This document shows, in pieces, positions 37,351 to 50,111 of a DNA stretch of 64,000 nt (position 1 is its first letter; the number at the start of each line of letters is the position of its first letter). The position numbers were made by a program, and so were the translations under genes. The DNA comes from Thiocapsa imhoffii (GTDB taxonomy: Bacteria; Pseudomonadota; Gammaproteobacteria; Chromatiales; Chromatiaceae): contig NZ_NRSD01000005.1 in assembly GCF_016583985.1 (NCBI RefSeq), positions 124,001 to 188,000 on the forward strand. The letters are read 5' to 3'. The notes under the pieces are model-generated. The model had not been told where the DNA came from and did no database searches. It saw nothing but the letters and a program-made list of their open reading frames with translations.

Positions 37351-37682
37351 TGAGCGAGTGACAGCGGGAGGCGTCCATTGAACGGGCGATGGGTGTCGTC
37401 GTGTCGGCGGATGCGGCGCCAGAAGGCGAACCACCAGAAGCGCAGCCAGTACCGCAGCGGCGCGCGGCGATTCAGCAGCGCGTCGGCATAGGGCTGGTCT
37501 TCCCCGTCCCATGCCTCGCGCACGTAGTCGTTGATCATGGCGTCCAGCTTGCCCTTGGCCTCCTCGAAGGTCTCGCCTTGGGCGGCCAGGTCGAAGTCCA
37601 GGCAGAGGGCGACCCAAACGCCCGGCGCCTCGCGCTCGGCGTAGCAGCGGACCTTCAGCTCGGAAGGGCGGATCGTCGTCAT
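37347..37682 (-). CDS. hicB: HicB-family antitoxin (extended)
   Basis: 111 residues. The N-terminal half (KVRCYAEREAPGVWVALCLDFDLAAQGETFEEAKGKLDAMINDYV) is the HicB ferredoxin-like/partial RNase H fold. The C-terminus has no obvious DNA-binding domain but a Trp/Arg-rich, partly hydrophobic stretch (LRYWLRFWWFAFWRRIRRH), which is unusual. Start ATG 37682; GTG 37688 possible. Encoded upstream of hicA. Confidence 0.8.
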   Translation of the reverse strand: MTTIRPSELKVRCYAEREAPGVWVALCLDFDLAAQGETFEEAKGKLDAMINDYVREAWDGEDQPYADALLNRRAPLRYWLRFWWFAFWRRIRRHDDTHRPFNGRLPLSLAQ

Positions 37683-37763
37683 TGACACATTATGGGATGA
37701 ATTGAGACGGACTGTTGTCCATCGTTACCGCGAGGGTGCCCTCTGTCAACTTTCTCGGATCGG

Positions 37764-39062
37764 TCATCCCTGCCGCTGCGCGCGGGGCATCTCCACCTCG
37801 TTGCCGGCCTCGATCTCGCCGACGATTCGCAGCGCGTAGCTGGCCCATGCGTCCAGGGCTCCGCGGCGCTCTTCGAGATACAGCGCGCGGTTGTAGGTGC
37901 CGGCCACGCCAGCCCTTGAGCCAGAGACGTGGTTGATGGTGGCCTCGATGACATGCGGCGGGATGTGCAGATCCTCGGTCATGCGGGTGGCGAGCGTGCG
38001 GCGAAGGTCATGCAGCGTCCAGGGTGCGATGCCAGCGCGACCGTCCAGGCGTGCCTTCGACTTCGACCAGCCCGAGAACGATGTCGGCGGCTTGCCCTCG
38101 CGGGTGATGCCGGACGTGAACACGAAGTCAGTCTTGAGGCGCATCGCGCGCTGCTCGGCCTTGCGGTCCTCCAGGATCGCCAGGACCGGTTCGGACAGGT
38201 GAACAATGTGCTCACGATGATTCTTGGTGCGGCTCTCCGGTAGCGTCCAAGTGGAGCCGTTGATCTCACTCCAGCGCATCCCGCCCACTTCTTCGCGGCG
38301 CTGCCCCGTGAACATCAGGATTCGCACGATCCCGGTAAACAGGTCGCCGTGGTTGACCTGGGTCGGTTCGGTGCCCTGCCAGATCGCACGCATCTCATCG
38401 AGTGTCAGCACGCGCTCGCGGCTGTGCTCGGCGCCCGGCTTCTTGATCCCTGCGGTCGGATCGAGGGTGATGATCTCGCGATGCAGCGCCGATCCGAACA
38501 GCATCGACAGATAGGCCAACGTCCGGTTGGTCATGACCTCGGAGCCGCGCTCCACGAGCACGTCCAGCACGTCCATGACATCGCGCTTGGTGATCTTGGC
38601 CATCGGTCGTGCGCTCCAGTCGGCGAACAGATCCGATTCGAGCATGCGCTTGATCTCGGCCATCGTGCGCGGCGCCGGCTTGCGGTTCTGGCGACCGCGG
38701 TATTTGCGCAGGAACTCGCCGACGACGGCCACGAAGGTGTTGCGGCTCGCATCGATTTGAGCCACCTTGCGCTCGGCCTTCACTTCGGTGGGAGCAAGTC
38801 CCTGGGCGGCGCGATTCATCGCCTCTTGGGCCTGCCGGCGCGCAGTGGGCAAGTCCAACTCGGTCGCGGTTCCGAGATTGGTGCGCGTCATTTTCCACGC
38901 GCCGTCCTTCAGGGTGCGGACCATGACGAAGTAGGTCTTGCGCTTCCTGCCGACGCGCAGACCGAACGCGGGGAGGACGGTATCGAAGTAATCCTCTTGG
39001 GCTTTGTCGGCCGGCGGGGAGACCTTCTCGACGAACGGGATGGTGAATCGCTTCCTGGGCAT
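37764..39062 (-). CDS. P4-type tyrosine site-specific integrase
   Basis: 432 residues with an N-terminal DUF4102 arm-binding domain (AFGLRVGRKRKTYFVMVRT), a SAM-like core-binding domain (about 105-205) and the catalytic domain. Catalytic residues: R255 (TGQRREE), H351 and R354 (HDLRR), H378 (NHVSG), Y390 (GTYNR). It sits next to attR facing into the element, as usual for tRNA-targeting islands. Confidence 0.93.
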   Translation of the reverse strand: MPRKRFTIPFVEKVSPPADKAQEDYFDTVLPAFGLRVGRKRKTYFVMVRTLKDGAWKMTRTNLGTATELDLPTARRQAQEAMNRAAQGLAPTEVKAERKVAQIDASRNTFVAVVGEFLRKYRGRQNRKPAPRTMAEIKRMLESDLFADWSARPMAKITKRDVMDVLDVLVERGSEVMTNRTLAYLSMLFGSALHREIITLDPTAGIKKPGAEHSRERVLTLDEMRAIWQGTEPTQVNHGDLFTGIVRILMFTGQRREEVGGMRWSEINGSTWTLPESRTKNHREHIVHLSEPVLAILEDRKAEQRAMRLKTDFVFTSGITREGKPPTSFSGWSKSKARLDGRAGIAPWTLHDLRRTLATRMTEDLHIPPHVIEATINHVSGSRAGVAGTYNRALYLEERRGALDAWASYALRIVGEIEAGNEVEMPRAQRQG

Positions 39063-39068
39063 GATCTG

Positions 39069-39134
39069 TTACCTAATCCGGTTTAGGTGACAGTATAGGT
39101 AACAGGATCGGGTGTTTCAGACTGTTACCTAGCG
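39069..39134. promoter_or_regulatory. Arm-type-like integrase sites, right end
   Basis: Contains GTTACCTAA (39069-39077), a long unit at 39082-39105 that matches the left-end site at 35141, and GTTACCTAG (39124-39132). The copies occur in both orientations upstream of the integrase start. They probably bind integrase and may also autoregulate it. Confidence 0.6.
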
Positions 39135-39255
39135 TTAGTAGCAGTCTATAACATGCAGCAGAAAAAAGAATTATAACTAAGGCTTATGATAGTTTTCCCG
39201 GACTGATAAGTTATGGTCCGAGATGGCCTGAAATCGGCTTTTCGCTGATTTTTAT

Positions 39256-39293
39256 TCAGGTGGTCGCAGGTTCGAGCCCTGCAGGGCGCACCA
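39256..39293 (+). other. attR: duplicated 3' end of tRNA-Lys
   Basis: 38 bases identical to 35047-35084, ending in CCA, with no tRNA 5' half upstream. Marks the right element boundary. Confidence 0.92.
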
Positions 39294-39300
39294 TAAAAAC

Positions 39301-39338
39301 AACGGCCTAGGTGTAAAACGCTTAGGCCGTTTCCTTTT
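39301..39338 (+). terminator. Original tRNA-Lys terminator, displaced
   Basis: A 9-bp stem (AACGGCCTA with TAGGCCGTT) followed by TTCCTTTT. It begins 7 bases after attR, where the terminator of the uninterrupted tRNA gene would be. Confidence 0.75.
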
Positions 39339-39799
39339 GAGGTCGGTTTCGTCCCCGCTCCGTCCCCATTTCGCCGGTCCCAAGCGGCCGGATTACCCAC
39401 GAACTCACGCGACCATCTGCGTCCGAACCTGCGACGCTGCATCCACTCAGTCAAGGACCATTTAAGTGACTCGACTCGCCTTGACCGCGGCGGGATGACG
39501 TTGCCCACAACAGATGCAGTGTGTTCGGGTGCCCGAGTCGGATCGACGTCTCCCGTGACGCCGCGGCGTTAGCGCCAACGAAGAGCAGTCCCTGAAAATG
39601 TCCATCGGATCGATATCATAACGATATGACATATCGAAAAAAGGGTCTGCTTCCGCAGCGAATCGGTCCATGGAAATGTCCGGCATCCGCGCACGTGCCA
39701 ACTCCTTCACCAGCGTGTTCGAGGACGCCAAGGGTGGATTCGCGAGTGTGCCAGGATGTTCGCCGCGCTCCAGCAAACCGGGTTCCCCGCGGCCGCCGC
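39339..39799. other. Region between element and metH
   Basis: About 460 bases with no supported gene. It contains an AT-rich imperfect palindrome (TCGATAT ... ATATCGA, 39610-39637) of unknown role, possibly a promoter or operator. Weak frames on both strands look non-coding. Confidence 0.4.
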
Positions 39800-42445
<2,646 letters not shown>

Positions 42446-42663
42446 GGGTAGGATTCGCTATCACGGGAGGCTGATCGCCTTGCGTTCGGTTCAGCCGTTG
42501 AATGGGGTCGCGATGACTCGGCCCCGGATGTCGCGCGGTCCGGGTGGTCAGAATGGGCACATTATCCTGGAAAACCGCCTCGTTTGGTCGCCGCGTCCAC
42601 ACCCGAGTGCCGACGAACCGGGATCCTCAGCCGCCCTGTGCCCCCGCAAACCGGTGGGCAGGC

Positions 42664-45489
42664 TCACCAGCCGCGCTCCAGGAGCGGTTTCAGATAGCGC
42701 CCCGTGTGTGAATCCGGATGAGCGGCGATGGTCTCGGGGGTCCCGGTCGCGATGATCTCACCACCGCGATCCCCGCCTTCTGGTCCGAGATCGATGATCC
42801 AGTCCGCGGTCTTGATGACATCCAGATTGTGCTCGATCACGATGAGGGTGTTCCCATGGTCACGCAAGCGGTGCAGGACGTCGAGCAGATGTTTGATGTC
42901 ATGCACATGTAGGCCGGTGGTCGGCTCGTCAAGCAGGTAGAGCGTGCGGCCGGTTGCCCGCTTGCCAAGCTCGCGACTGAGCTTCACCCGCTGGGCTTCG
43001 CCGCCGGACAGGGTCGTCGCGCTCTGACCGAGGCGCACATAGGCTAGTCCGACATCCAGCAGCGTCTGGAGTTTGCGCTTAATCAGGTGCACGGGGGCGA
43101 AGAACGTGAGCGCGTCCTCGACGGTGAGGTTCAGCACCTCGTCGATCGTGAGTCCCTTGTAACGGATGTCCAGGGTCTCGCGGTTATAGCGCCGACCCTT
43201 GCAGGTGTCGCACTGGACATAAATGTCGGGCAGAAAGTGCATCTCGACACGAATCAGTCCATCCCCCTTGCAGGCCTCGCACCGACCGCCCTTGACATTA
43301 AAACTAAAGCGCCCCGGTCCATAGCCACGGGAGCGCGCCTCGGGGACGGCTGCGAAGAGATCCCGCACCAGGTTAAACAGCCCGGTATAGGTTGCCGGGT
43401 TGGAGCGGGGGGTGCGACCGATCGGGCTCTGATCGATATCGACCACCTTGTCGAAGTGCTCAAGACCCTCGATCGCCCGATGCGCGGCCGGCTGACGGCT
43501 GGCGCCATTGAGCTGGCGCGCGGCGACCGGGAAGAGGGTGTCGTTGATGAGGGTCGATTTACCCGATCCAGAGACGCCGGTCACGCACACGAGACTCCCG
43601 ATCGGAATCGCGGCGTCGACCGTGCGGAGATTATGGCCGCAGGCGCCGAGAATCCGCAGTTGTCGCTGCGGGTCGTTGGGGGTACGCACGCTTGGGATGG
43701 CAATGCGTTCCTCACCAGAGAGGTAGCGACCGGTCAAGGATCCGGGCACGGTGGCGATCTCATCCGCGGTCCCAAGGGCGACCACCTCGCCCCCGTGCAC
43801 CCCGGCGCCCGGTCCCAGATCCACGACGAGATCGGCGCAGCGGATCGCCTCCTCATCGTGCTCGACCACGATCAGCGTATTGCCAAGATCGCGCAGATGA
43901 TTGAGCGTTTTCAACAGGCGCGCATTGTCGCGTTGGTGCAACCCGATCGAGGGTTCATCCAGGATGTACATGACCCCGACCAGGCCGGCGCCGATCTGGC
44001 TCGCGAGTCGGATCCGCTGCGCCTCCCCGCCCGAGAGGGTCTCGGCGCTGCGCTCGAGGCTCAGATAATCGAGCCCGACATCCACCAGAAAACCCAGCCG
44101 CGCGGCGATCTCCTTGATGATCCGAGTGCCGATCTCCCCGCGCTGACCGGGCAGTTCGAGCCCCGTGAAGAACCGCAGCGACTCCCCGATCGGCAGGGCG
44201 GTGAGCGCGGGGAGCGTCTGGTCGCCGAGAAAGACATGACGGGCCGCCTCGTTCAACCGCGAGCCCGCACAGCTGGGGCAGGGCTGGCGTGAGAGGTATT
44301 GGGCAAGTTCCTCGCGCACGGCGCTGGAGTCGGTCTCACGATAGCGCCGCTCCAGCGTGCGCAGGATGCCTTCGAACGGGCGGCCCTGACCGGCGCCGCG
44401 GCCGCGGCTGGACTTCAGCCTGATGCGCTCCTTGCCGGTGCCGAACAGAAGTCGCTCCTGAGTGGTCCGCGCGAGCTGGTTCCAGGGTGTTCGGATATCG
44501 AAACCATCGTGCTCGGCCAGCGCCTGAATGGTCTGAAAACTGGTGATGTTGCGTTGATCCCAGCCCCGGACCGCGCCCTCGACGAGACTGCGTTCGGGCT
44601 GCGCGACGACCTTGTCCGGGTCGAAATACTGCTCCGAGCCCAGACCATCGCAGGTGGTGCAGGCCCCGGCGGGATTGTTGAAGGAAAAGATTCGCGGTTC
44701 GAGTTCCGGGATGTTGTAACCACAGATCGGGCACGCGAAGGAGGACGAGAAGGTCAGGAGCGCCTGCTCGGGGGCATCGAGCGCGGCAATGCGGGCGCGA
44801 CCGCCCGAGAGCTTGAGCGCGGTCTCGAGCGATTCGGCGAGGCGCAGGACCAGATCGGGCCGCACTCGGAACCGGTCGACCACGACCTCGATGTCGTGTT
44901 TCTTGCGCAGATCGAGTTCGGGCGGATCATCGAGTTCGTAGAGATCACCATCGATCCGCGCCCGCACGAACCCCTGCGCATGCAGTTCCGCGATCAGGCG
45001 ATGGTACTCACCCTTGCGGGCCGAGACCACGGGCGCGAGCAGCATCACGCGCTCGCCGGGTGGCAACTGGAGCACCTGATCAACCATCTGGTCGATCGTC
45101 TGTGCCTCGAGCGGCTCGCCATGCGTTGGGCAACGCGGCTGACCGACCCGCGCGAACAAGAGGCGCAGATAGTCGTAGATCTCGGTGATGGTGCCAACAG
45201 TCGAGCGGGGATTATGCGAGGTGGTCTTCTGCTCGATCGAAATCGCGGGCGAGAGTCCCTCGATCTGGTCGACATCAGGCTTCTCCATGACCGAGAGGAA
45301 CTGCCGGGCATAGGAGGAGAGCGATTCGACATAGCGGCGTTGACCCTCGGCATAGATGGTGTCGAAGGCGAGGGAGGATTTCCCGGAACCGGACAATCCA
45401 GTGAAGACGATGAGGCGCCCGCGGGGGAGTTCGAGGTCGATGTTCTTGAGATTATGGGTCCGTGCGCCACGAATGCGGATGGTGTCCAT
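42664..45489 (-). CDS. uvrA: Excinuclease ABC subunit A (UvrA)
   Basis: Damage-recognition ATPase of nucleotide excision repair, 941 residues. First Walker [10 protein letters not shown] (31-39), second GVSGSGKST near 640; zinc-binding [32 protein letters not shown] and CEACKGDG...CDTCKGRRY; two LSGGEAQR signatures. Complete. No LexA-type box was identified upstream with confidence. Divergent from the YajR-like transporter gene. Confidence 0.97.
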   Translation of the reverse strand: MDTIRIRGARTHNLKNIDLELPRGRLIVFTGLSGSGKSSLAFDTIYAEGQRRYVESLSSYARQFLSVMEKPDVDQIEGLSPAISIEQKTTSHNPRSTVGTITEIYDYLRLLFARVGQPRCPTHGEPLEAQTIDQMVDQVLQLPPGERVMLLAPVVSARKGEYHRLIAELHAQGFVRARIDGDLYELDDPPELDLRKKHDIEVVVDRFRVRPDLVLRLAESLETALKLSGGRARIAALDAPEQALLTFSSSFACPICGYNIPELEPRIFSFNNPAGACTTCDGLGSEQYFDPDKVVAQPERSLVEGAVRGWDQRNITSFQTIQALAEHDGFDIRTPWNQLARTTQERLLFGTGKERIRLKSSRGRGAGQGRPFEGILRTLERRYRETDSSAVREELAQYLSRQPCPSCAGSRLNEAARHVFLGDQTLPALTALPIGESLRFFTGLELPGQRGEIGTRIIKEIAARLGFLVDVGLDYLSLERSAETLSGGEAQRIRLASQIGAGLVGVMYILDEPSIGLHQRDNARLLKTLNHLRDLGNTLIVVEHDEEAIRCADLVVDLGPGAGVHGGEVVALGTADEIATVPGSLTGRYLSGEERIAIPSVRTPNDPQRQLRILGACGHNLRTVDAAIPIGSLVCVTGVSGSGKSTLINDTLFPVAARQLNGASRQPAAHRAIEGLEHFDKVVDIDQSPIGRTPRSNPATYTGLFNLVRDLFAAVPEARSRGYGPGRFSFNVKGGRCEACKGDGLIRVEMHFLPDIYVQCDTCKGRRYNRETLDIRYKGLTIDEVLNLTVEDALTFFAPVHLIKRKLQTLLDVGLAYVRLGQSATTLSGGEAQRVKLSRELGKRATGRTLYLLDEPTTGLHVHDIKHLLDVLHRLRDHGNTLIVIEHNLDVIKTADWIIDLGPEGGDRGGEIIATGTPETIAAHPDSHTGRYLKPLLERGW

Positions 45490-45672
45490 GATGCTGCGTG
45501 ATCCACGCCCCTGCTGGCCAAACCGCCATTCTAACCCAGCCGGATCGGACCGCTCGACGGGGCGCTGGCAGCGGCGCCAGTGCCCCAGCGCGCGGGGTCC
45601 CTCCAGACGCCCGCCCCGCCGGTCTCCGTCTCGTCGCCCATGGGCCCGTCAAACCCCAACGGATCGGTTATC

Positions 45673-47094
45673 ATGTGCCGATTCGCCGTCTCCTCAGTCT
45701 GGGCCCTCGGTTTGACTTCGACCCATCACACGCTGGTTGCCTTCACCGCGCTGGAGAAGCGCGCCGCGATCGGTCTCGCGGCCATCTTCTCGACGCGCAT
45801 GCTCGGGCTCTTCATGATCCTCCCGGTCTTCGCGCTCTATGCACACGATTTACAGGGCGCGACCCCCTTGCTCGTCGGGCTTGCGATCGGGGCCTATGGC
45901 TTGACCCAGGCGCTGTTTCAGATTCCGCTCGGTTTGTTGTCGGACCGGATCGGGCGCAAGCCAGTCATCTACGGTGGCCTGGTCCTCTTTGCCCTCGGCA
46001 GTGTCATCGCGGCCCTGTCGGAACAGATCTCCTGGGTCATCTTCGGGCGCGTGCTCCAGGGCAGCGGAGCCATCGCGGCGGCGACCATCGCGTTGACGGC
46101 CGATCTGACACGCGACGCGGTGCGCACCCGCGCCATGGCGGCGATCGGGATCAGTGTCGCCCTGTCCTTTGCCGCGGCACTCGTGCTCGGGCCGCCCTTG
46201 GCCCGGTGGCTGGGCATCGGGGGCGTCTTCTGGTTGACCGCCGGGCTCGCAATTGCCGGCATGCTGGTGTTGGCCTATGTCGTTCCCGATCCCGAGCGCT
46301 CGAGCGTGCATCGGGAGGCGCAGCCCGTGCTCGATCAATTCTCCGGGGTGCTCGCCAATCCAACCCTCCTGCGGCTCGATCTGGGGATCTTTCTGCTGCA
46401 TCTCACCATGGTGAGTCTCTTCGTGGTGCTGCCGTTGTCGATCGAAGCGGCGGGGCTGGCTGCCGTCGATCATTGGCTGCTGTATCTTCCCGTGGTCCTG
46501 CTGGCGATCCTGGCCATGGTGCCCTTCATCATCATGGCTGAACGAGGTGGGCGCGTGAAATCGGTCCTGCTGGGCTCGGTGGTGGCGATGGGCGCGGCCA
46601 TGTTGGGGTTCTATTTCTTCAACGACTCGATCTGGATTCTCGGGGTGCTGCTTTTCGTGATGTTCACCGTCTTCAACCTCATGGAGGCGATCTTGCCGTC
46701 ACTGGTCTCGAAGGCCGCGCGGGCCGGTGCACGCGGAACGGCGATGGGCGTTTTCTCTAGTTCGCAGTTCGTTGGCGCCTTCCTTGGGGGGTTGCTTGGC
46801 GGACTCGCGCATCAGAGTTTCGGTGCCGATGCGGTCTATCTCGTGGGTGCCACGACCGCGGCCCTGTGGATCGTCTTGGCGGCCACCCTGGTGGTGCCCG
46901 CAAACCTGACGGCGCATGTGCTCGCCTTGGGTGATCACTCGGTGCAGGAGAGCGCCGGCCTGCAGTCGCGCCTCTTGGCGATCCCGGGCGTTGAGGATGC
47001 GGTGGTCGCGCTCGATGAAGGCGTGGCTTACCTCAAGGTGGACAGTGGTCGCTTGGATTGGTCAACATTGCAGACATTTTCCGCCAGGGCCTGA
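45673..47094 (+). CDS. Major facilitator superfamily transporter, YajR-like
   Basis: About 473 residues with twelve predicted membrane segments. [31 protein letters not shown] and [16 protein letters not shown] (loop 2-3 MFS motif A) match YajR-type proteins, and a C-terminal soluble tail ([32 protein letters not shown]) resembles the YAM domain. Start uncertain: ATG 45673, TTG 45712 or one nearer FTALEKR; 45580 is too long. The order uvrA / MFS / ssb is common in gammaproteobacteria. Substrate unknown. Confidence 0.83.
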   Translation: MCRFAVSSVWALGLTSTHHTLVAFTALEKRAAIGLAAIFSTRMLGLFMILPVFALYAHDLQGATPLLVGLAIGAYGLTQALFQIPLGLLSDRIGRKPVIYGGLVLFALGSVIAALSEQISWVIFGRVLQGSGAIAAATIALTADLTRDAVRTRAMAAIGISVALSFAAALVLGPPLARWLGIGGVFWLTAGLAIAGMLVLAYVVPDPERSSVHREAQPVLDQFSGVLANPTLLRLDLGIFLLHLTMVSLFVVLPLSIEAAGLAAVDHWLLYLPVVLLAILAMVPFIIMAERGGRVKSVLLGSVVAMGAAMLGFYFFNDSIWILGVLLFVMFTVFNLMEAILPSLVSKAARAGARGTAMGVFSSSQFVGAFLGGLLGGLAHQSFGADAVYLVGATTAALWIVLAATLVVPANLTAHVLALGDHSVQESAGLQSRLLAIPGVEDAVVALDEGVAYLKVDSGRLDWSTLQTFSARA

Positions 47095-47169
47095 GGCGTT
47101 CTCGCTGAGGTCGTTGGCGTCTTTTTGGGCACCACGCGCGTCCGCTGAGGGCGCGGATTGGAGGACGGC

Positions 47170-47673
47170 ATGGCAGGCGTCAACAAGGTGATTCTCATCG
47201 GCAACCTGGGTGCGGACCCGGAGGTGCGGTACATGCCCAGTGGCGACGCAGTGGCGAATGTGCGCATCGCGACGAGCGAAACCTGGAAGGACAAGAACAC
47301 GGGCGAGAAGCAGGAGCGCACCGAATGGCATCAGGTGGTGTTCTTCGGCAAGCTTGCTGAGATCGTCAAGCAGTATCTCCACAAGGGCTCCAAGATCTAC
47401 GTCGAAGGCAAGCTGCGCACCCGCAAGTGGCAAGGCCAGGACGGACAAGATCGCTACACGACGGAGATCGTGGTCGACATCAACGGCACCATGCAGATGC
47501 TCGACAGTCGTTCGGGCGGGGGCGGCGCAATGGGTTCCTCCGTGCCGTTCGATGACGACGCCAGCCAGCCGTCACGCGGCGGCGGTCAACGACCCCGGTC
47601 CCAAAGTCCGGCGCCCGCATCAGGCGGCAGTGCGCAACCACAATCTGACTTCGACGACGACATTCCTTTCTAG
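47170..47673 (+). CDS. ssb: Single-stranded DNA-binding protein SSB
   Basis: 167 residues. N-terminal OB fold ([35 protein letters not shown]), a Gly/Pro/Gln-rich linker, and the acidic tip DFDDDIPF that recruits partner proteins. ATG 47170 with GGAGG upstream is preferred over TTG 47158. Confidence 0.96.
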   Translation: MAGVNKVILIGNLGADPEVRYMPSGDAVANVRIATSETWKDKNTGEKQERTEWHQVVFFGKLAEIVKQYLHKGSKIYVEGKLRTRKWQGQDGQDRYTTEIVVDINGTMQMLDSRSGGGGAMGSSVPFDDDASQPSRGGGQRPRSQSPAPASGGSAQPQSDFDDDIPF

Positions 47674-47861
47674 GTGCGTCCCCGGCGCAGGACGGCCCGT
47701 CAGGCTTCCGCGCTTGGCGGCCTCCCGAGGATCCCGTCGTGGGGAGGCGTCGCGTCCCTCTCGGTTCTGAACCCGGTCCAACCCCTGGCCTGACGTTATA
47801 AGGAAGCCAACCCGCAGCTGTCGGTGCCGTTGGTGATCCGCGTGGTGCTGGGATTTCGGCC

Positions 47862-47898
47862 AAAAAAAAGCCCGGAGATTCTCCGGGCCCTTCGTTTT
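47862..47898. terminator. Bidirectional intrinsic terminator
   Basis: 8-bp perfect stem (GCCCGGAG / CTCCGGGC, 47870-47888), triloop, with an A run on one side and CCTTCGTTTT on the other. It separates ssb (plus) from the fic gene (minus). Confidence 0.82.
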
Positions 47899-47915
47899 GG
47901 TGGCGGATGGTTGAC
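47897..47915 (+). repeat. 19-bp repeat, copy 1
   Basis: Identical to 50658-50676. Each copy directly follows a terminator-like hairpin with an A-rich 5' flank, so a longer degenerate unit is duplicated. A second partial match, 48008-48065 versus 50665-50725, shares GATGGTTGAC and GCCATTTCGG. Confidence 0.8.
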
Positions 47916-48080
47916 CCCGTGAACCCGGTCTCACTGTGATGCATAGCGATGGATCAGGCCGGAGCGGGATGCTGCGGGACAGAGAGTGTTCGTGAGGGAA
48001 CCTGGCCGATGGTTGACCGCAGGAATGGGTCCTCGGTCAGCCATTTCGGAGCGGTGCGAACGGGTACGATTCCTGCGTAA

Positions 48081-49229
48081 TCACCGCGACAGCAGCTCGA
48101 TGTAGGGCTGGTAGCTGTAGCTGCGATTTTTCTTCTGTCCGGTCATTTCCGTCACGATGCCCAGGTTTTCCAGTACCTTGACCGCTGCAGTGGCGGTCGG
48201 AAAGGTGGTTTCCAGTCTTTGCCGCACCCGCTCGATGGTGAAGCGCGGCATCATTGGCAGCAACTCGAACAGCCGGTAGCTGGCGGGGCCGGCCTTGGGA
48301 TCTTCTAGCAGGCGGCGCCGATCCGCTGAGATCAAGCTGGCGACTGAGATGATGCTGCGTTCGGCGTCACTGGCGGCTGTCGCTACGCCTTCGAGGAAGA
48401 ACGCGACCCAGGACTCCCAGTCACCTTCGGTGCGGATGATCGAAAGGCGCCGGTAGTACTCGGCCTGATGCTGCTTTAGGTAGCCGCTGAGGTACATGAG
48501 CGGTTCCTCCAGCAATCCCCAGTGTTCGAGAAGCGCCGCGATCAGCAGGCGCCCGATGCGACCATTGCCATCGAGGAAGGGGTGGATGGTTTCGAACTGG
48601 GCGTGTGCCAGCGCAATCCTGACTAGCGGCGGTAGCGTGCCTGTCTCGTCGTGAATGAATTGCTCCAGGGCGCCCAGCAGATCTCCCACCCAGTCGGCCG
48701 GTGGCGGCACGAAAGCGGCGTTGCCCGGACGGGTGCCGCCGATCCAGTTCTGGGAGCGCCGCAGTTCCCCAGGTTGCTTGCCGGCGCCGCGCGCCCCGTC
48801 CAGCAGGACACGGTGGGCCTCACATAGCAGGTGCACGCTGATGGGCAGTCCATTGGGGTCGCGCAGGTTGTCCTGTACCAGCCGGAATGCGCGCAGATAG
48901 TTGGTGACTTCCTCGACATCGTCCGTGTTGCTGACGACGAATCCCGCTTCCTCGTCGAACAAGTCGGTCAGCGTCGCCTGGGTGCCTTCGATTTGTGAGG
49001 TGAGCAGGGCCTCCTTGCGGATAGCGCTGTACAGCAGCCAGTCCACCGACGGCACCAGCCCGGACACCCCGGAAAGGCGGGCGAGCGCCAGCTCTGCCTG
49101 ATGATTCAGGTCGGCATACGCCTCTGGGGCCAGCTCAGGATTGGTGGGCGCGAGGGGATGCGGGACGAAGGCCCGAACCGGTTCGCCCAACGTCGTCGAG
49201 ATGGCGTGAGTGCCCGTGATTCGCTTCAT
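48081..49229 (-). CDS. Fic-domain AMP-transferase with N-terminal inhibitory helix and C-terminal winged helix
   Basis: 382 residues. The catalytic motif HPFLDGNGR (216-224) is complete. The inhibitory motif TSQIEGT (77-83) in the N-terminal Fic_N domain contains the glutamate that blocks ATP, so this is a class II, self-inhibited Fic. The last ~90 residues look like a winged helix (RFTIERVRQRLETTFPTATAAVKVLENLGIVTEMTGQKKNRSY), which suggests DNA binding and autoregulation. Target protein unknown. ATG 49229 directly abuts an operator-like array. Confidence 0.92.
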   Translation of the reverse strand: MKRITGTHAISTTLGEPVRAFVPHPLAPTNPELAPEAYADLNHQAELALARLSGVSGLVPSVDWLLYSAIRKEALLTSQIEGTQATLTDLFDEEAGFVVSNTDDVEEVTNYLRAFRLVQDNLRDPNGLPISVHLLCEAHRVLLDGARGAGKQPGELRRSQNWIGGTRPGNAAFVPPPADWVGDLLGALEQFIHDETGTLPPLVRIALAHAQFETIHPFLDGNGRIGRLLIAALLEHWGLLEEPLMYLSGYLKQHQAEYYRRLSIIRTEGDWESWVAFFLEGVATAASDAERSIISVASLISADRRRLLEDPKAGPASYRLFELLPMMPRFTIERVRQRLETTFPTATAAVKVLENLGIVTEMTGQKKNRSYSYQPYIELLSR

Positions 49230-49309
49230 GCGAAAGCTATCTTTAATATGATCTTCATGTATTAAAGAATTCTTTAATATTGAGCGCCAGCATTAAAGCA
49301 GTCTTTGAT
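49230..49309. promoter_or_regulatory. Three operator-like inverted repeats at 31-bp spacing
   Basis: ATTAAAG-4-CTTTAAT at 49261-49278, ATTAAAG-4-CTTTGAT at 49292-49309, and a weaker site GCGAAAG-4-CTTTAAT at 49230-49247. The right arms begin at 49241, 49272 and 49303, exactly 31 bases apart (about three helical turns). The array lies immediately upstream of the fic start codon. Likely bound by the Fic protein's own winged helix or another regulator; binding is inferred. Confidence 0.75.
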
Positions 49310-49810
49310 CAGAGGGCCTGCCTCTGGCCTACCTCCTGAACTGTCAAGGATGTTTGAAGGTCGCCGGGCGGTACTGCCGCAGAATCAGCTTCTTGCGCGA
49401 TCGGTCATGGCCACTGCCGCTTCCGCATCACGTACTGCCTGTCTGCCCAGGCAAACTGGAAGAACTCTTTCATATCTGGCACTTCAGCCGCGCCGGATTG
49501 AGCTGTGCGATTGACCGCCCACGCACTGTCACAAAGCGAGCCGTTCACATCGCGCAACGCGGCGATCAGGGTGACCAGTGCGTAGATGGCGTACTTGGCG
49601 GCAATATCCAGTTGCGAGGCTCGGACATGAAGCGGCTCTACCTCCATCCGCTGCTGGTTGAGATCACTCATCAGACTGGCCGCAGCATCGCCAAACGCAA
49701 TGCTCGCGATCCGACCATTCATCTGCGCACGTTCGCGCTCCCGGGGCGTAGCCTGGGTGAGCATGATCTGGTTCGCAATCTCGCCCCACCGCGCGATGGG
49801 GTCCACCATC

Positions 49811-49857
49811 GCCGGATGCCGGATGCCGGATGCCGGATGCCTGATGCCTGTGGCCGG
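49811..49857. repeat. Heptanucleotide tandem repeat (GCCGGAT)x4 plus degenerate copies
   Basis: Four perfect GCCGGAT units (49811-49838), then GCCTGAT and a degenerate unit. Seven is not a multiple of three, so slipped-strand changes shift the reading frame of the gene containing it. Confidence 0.9.
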
Positions 49858-50087
49858 TAAGCTTGTTGATGTTGGAATAGCGCCCGCCGGGGTGAGCGAA
49901 AGTGTCAAGGAATCCCAGGATCTCAATTGGTAGTGAATCGGATTGAAATCCATCCAGTGCCGTCACGTTGCGCGCAGCGCAGACGGCCTTTGCGGCATCG
50001 AAGAGGGCGCGAAGCTTGTGACCGTAATCTTCGACGGTTTTGCTGTCGGGAGGAACCAGCTGGTTGCGCGCCATATGGTCGAGGATC

Positions 50088-50111
50088 AAGACCAGCTTCA
50101 AGACCAGCTTC
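50088..50111. repeat. 12-bp in-frame tandem duplication
   Basis: Two copies of AAGACCAGCTTC, encoding the duplicated KLVL in the HEPN-like frame on the minus strand. It does not change the frame. Confidence 0.85.

Larger units (their letters stand above)
35047..39293. mobile_element. Small tRNA-Lys-integrated element (about 4.2 kb)
   Basis: Bounded by 38-bp direct repeats of the tRNA 3' end. It contains, left to right, a terminator, an arm-type-like site, a helicase C-terminal remnant, a small hypothetical gene, a frameshifted zinc-finger-like gene, a short minus-strand frame, an XRE regulator pseudogene, hicA, hicB and a P4-type integrase gene. No replication, relaxase or structural genes are seen, so it is a satellite-like or reduced island. 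Much of the cargo is decaying, while the integrase and HicBA look intact. Confidence 0.88.
47674..48080. other. Intergenic region between ssb and fic
   Basis: About 407 bases without a gene. Contains the terminator at 47862-47898, a 19-base repeat (47897-47915) and a related segment (about 48008-48065) that both recur at 50658-50725. Confidence 0.55.

Noticed and set aside
39146-39508. Minus-strand frame across attR
   Set aside because: It translates the antisense of the duplicated tRNA end; no coding signal besides that.
49811-50111. CRISPR-like short repeats
   Set aside because: Units are directly adjacent with no spacers and are only 7 and 12 bases long; simple tandem repeats.
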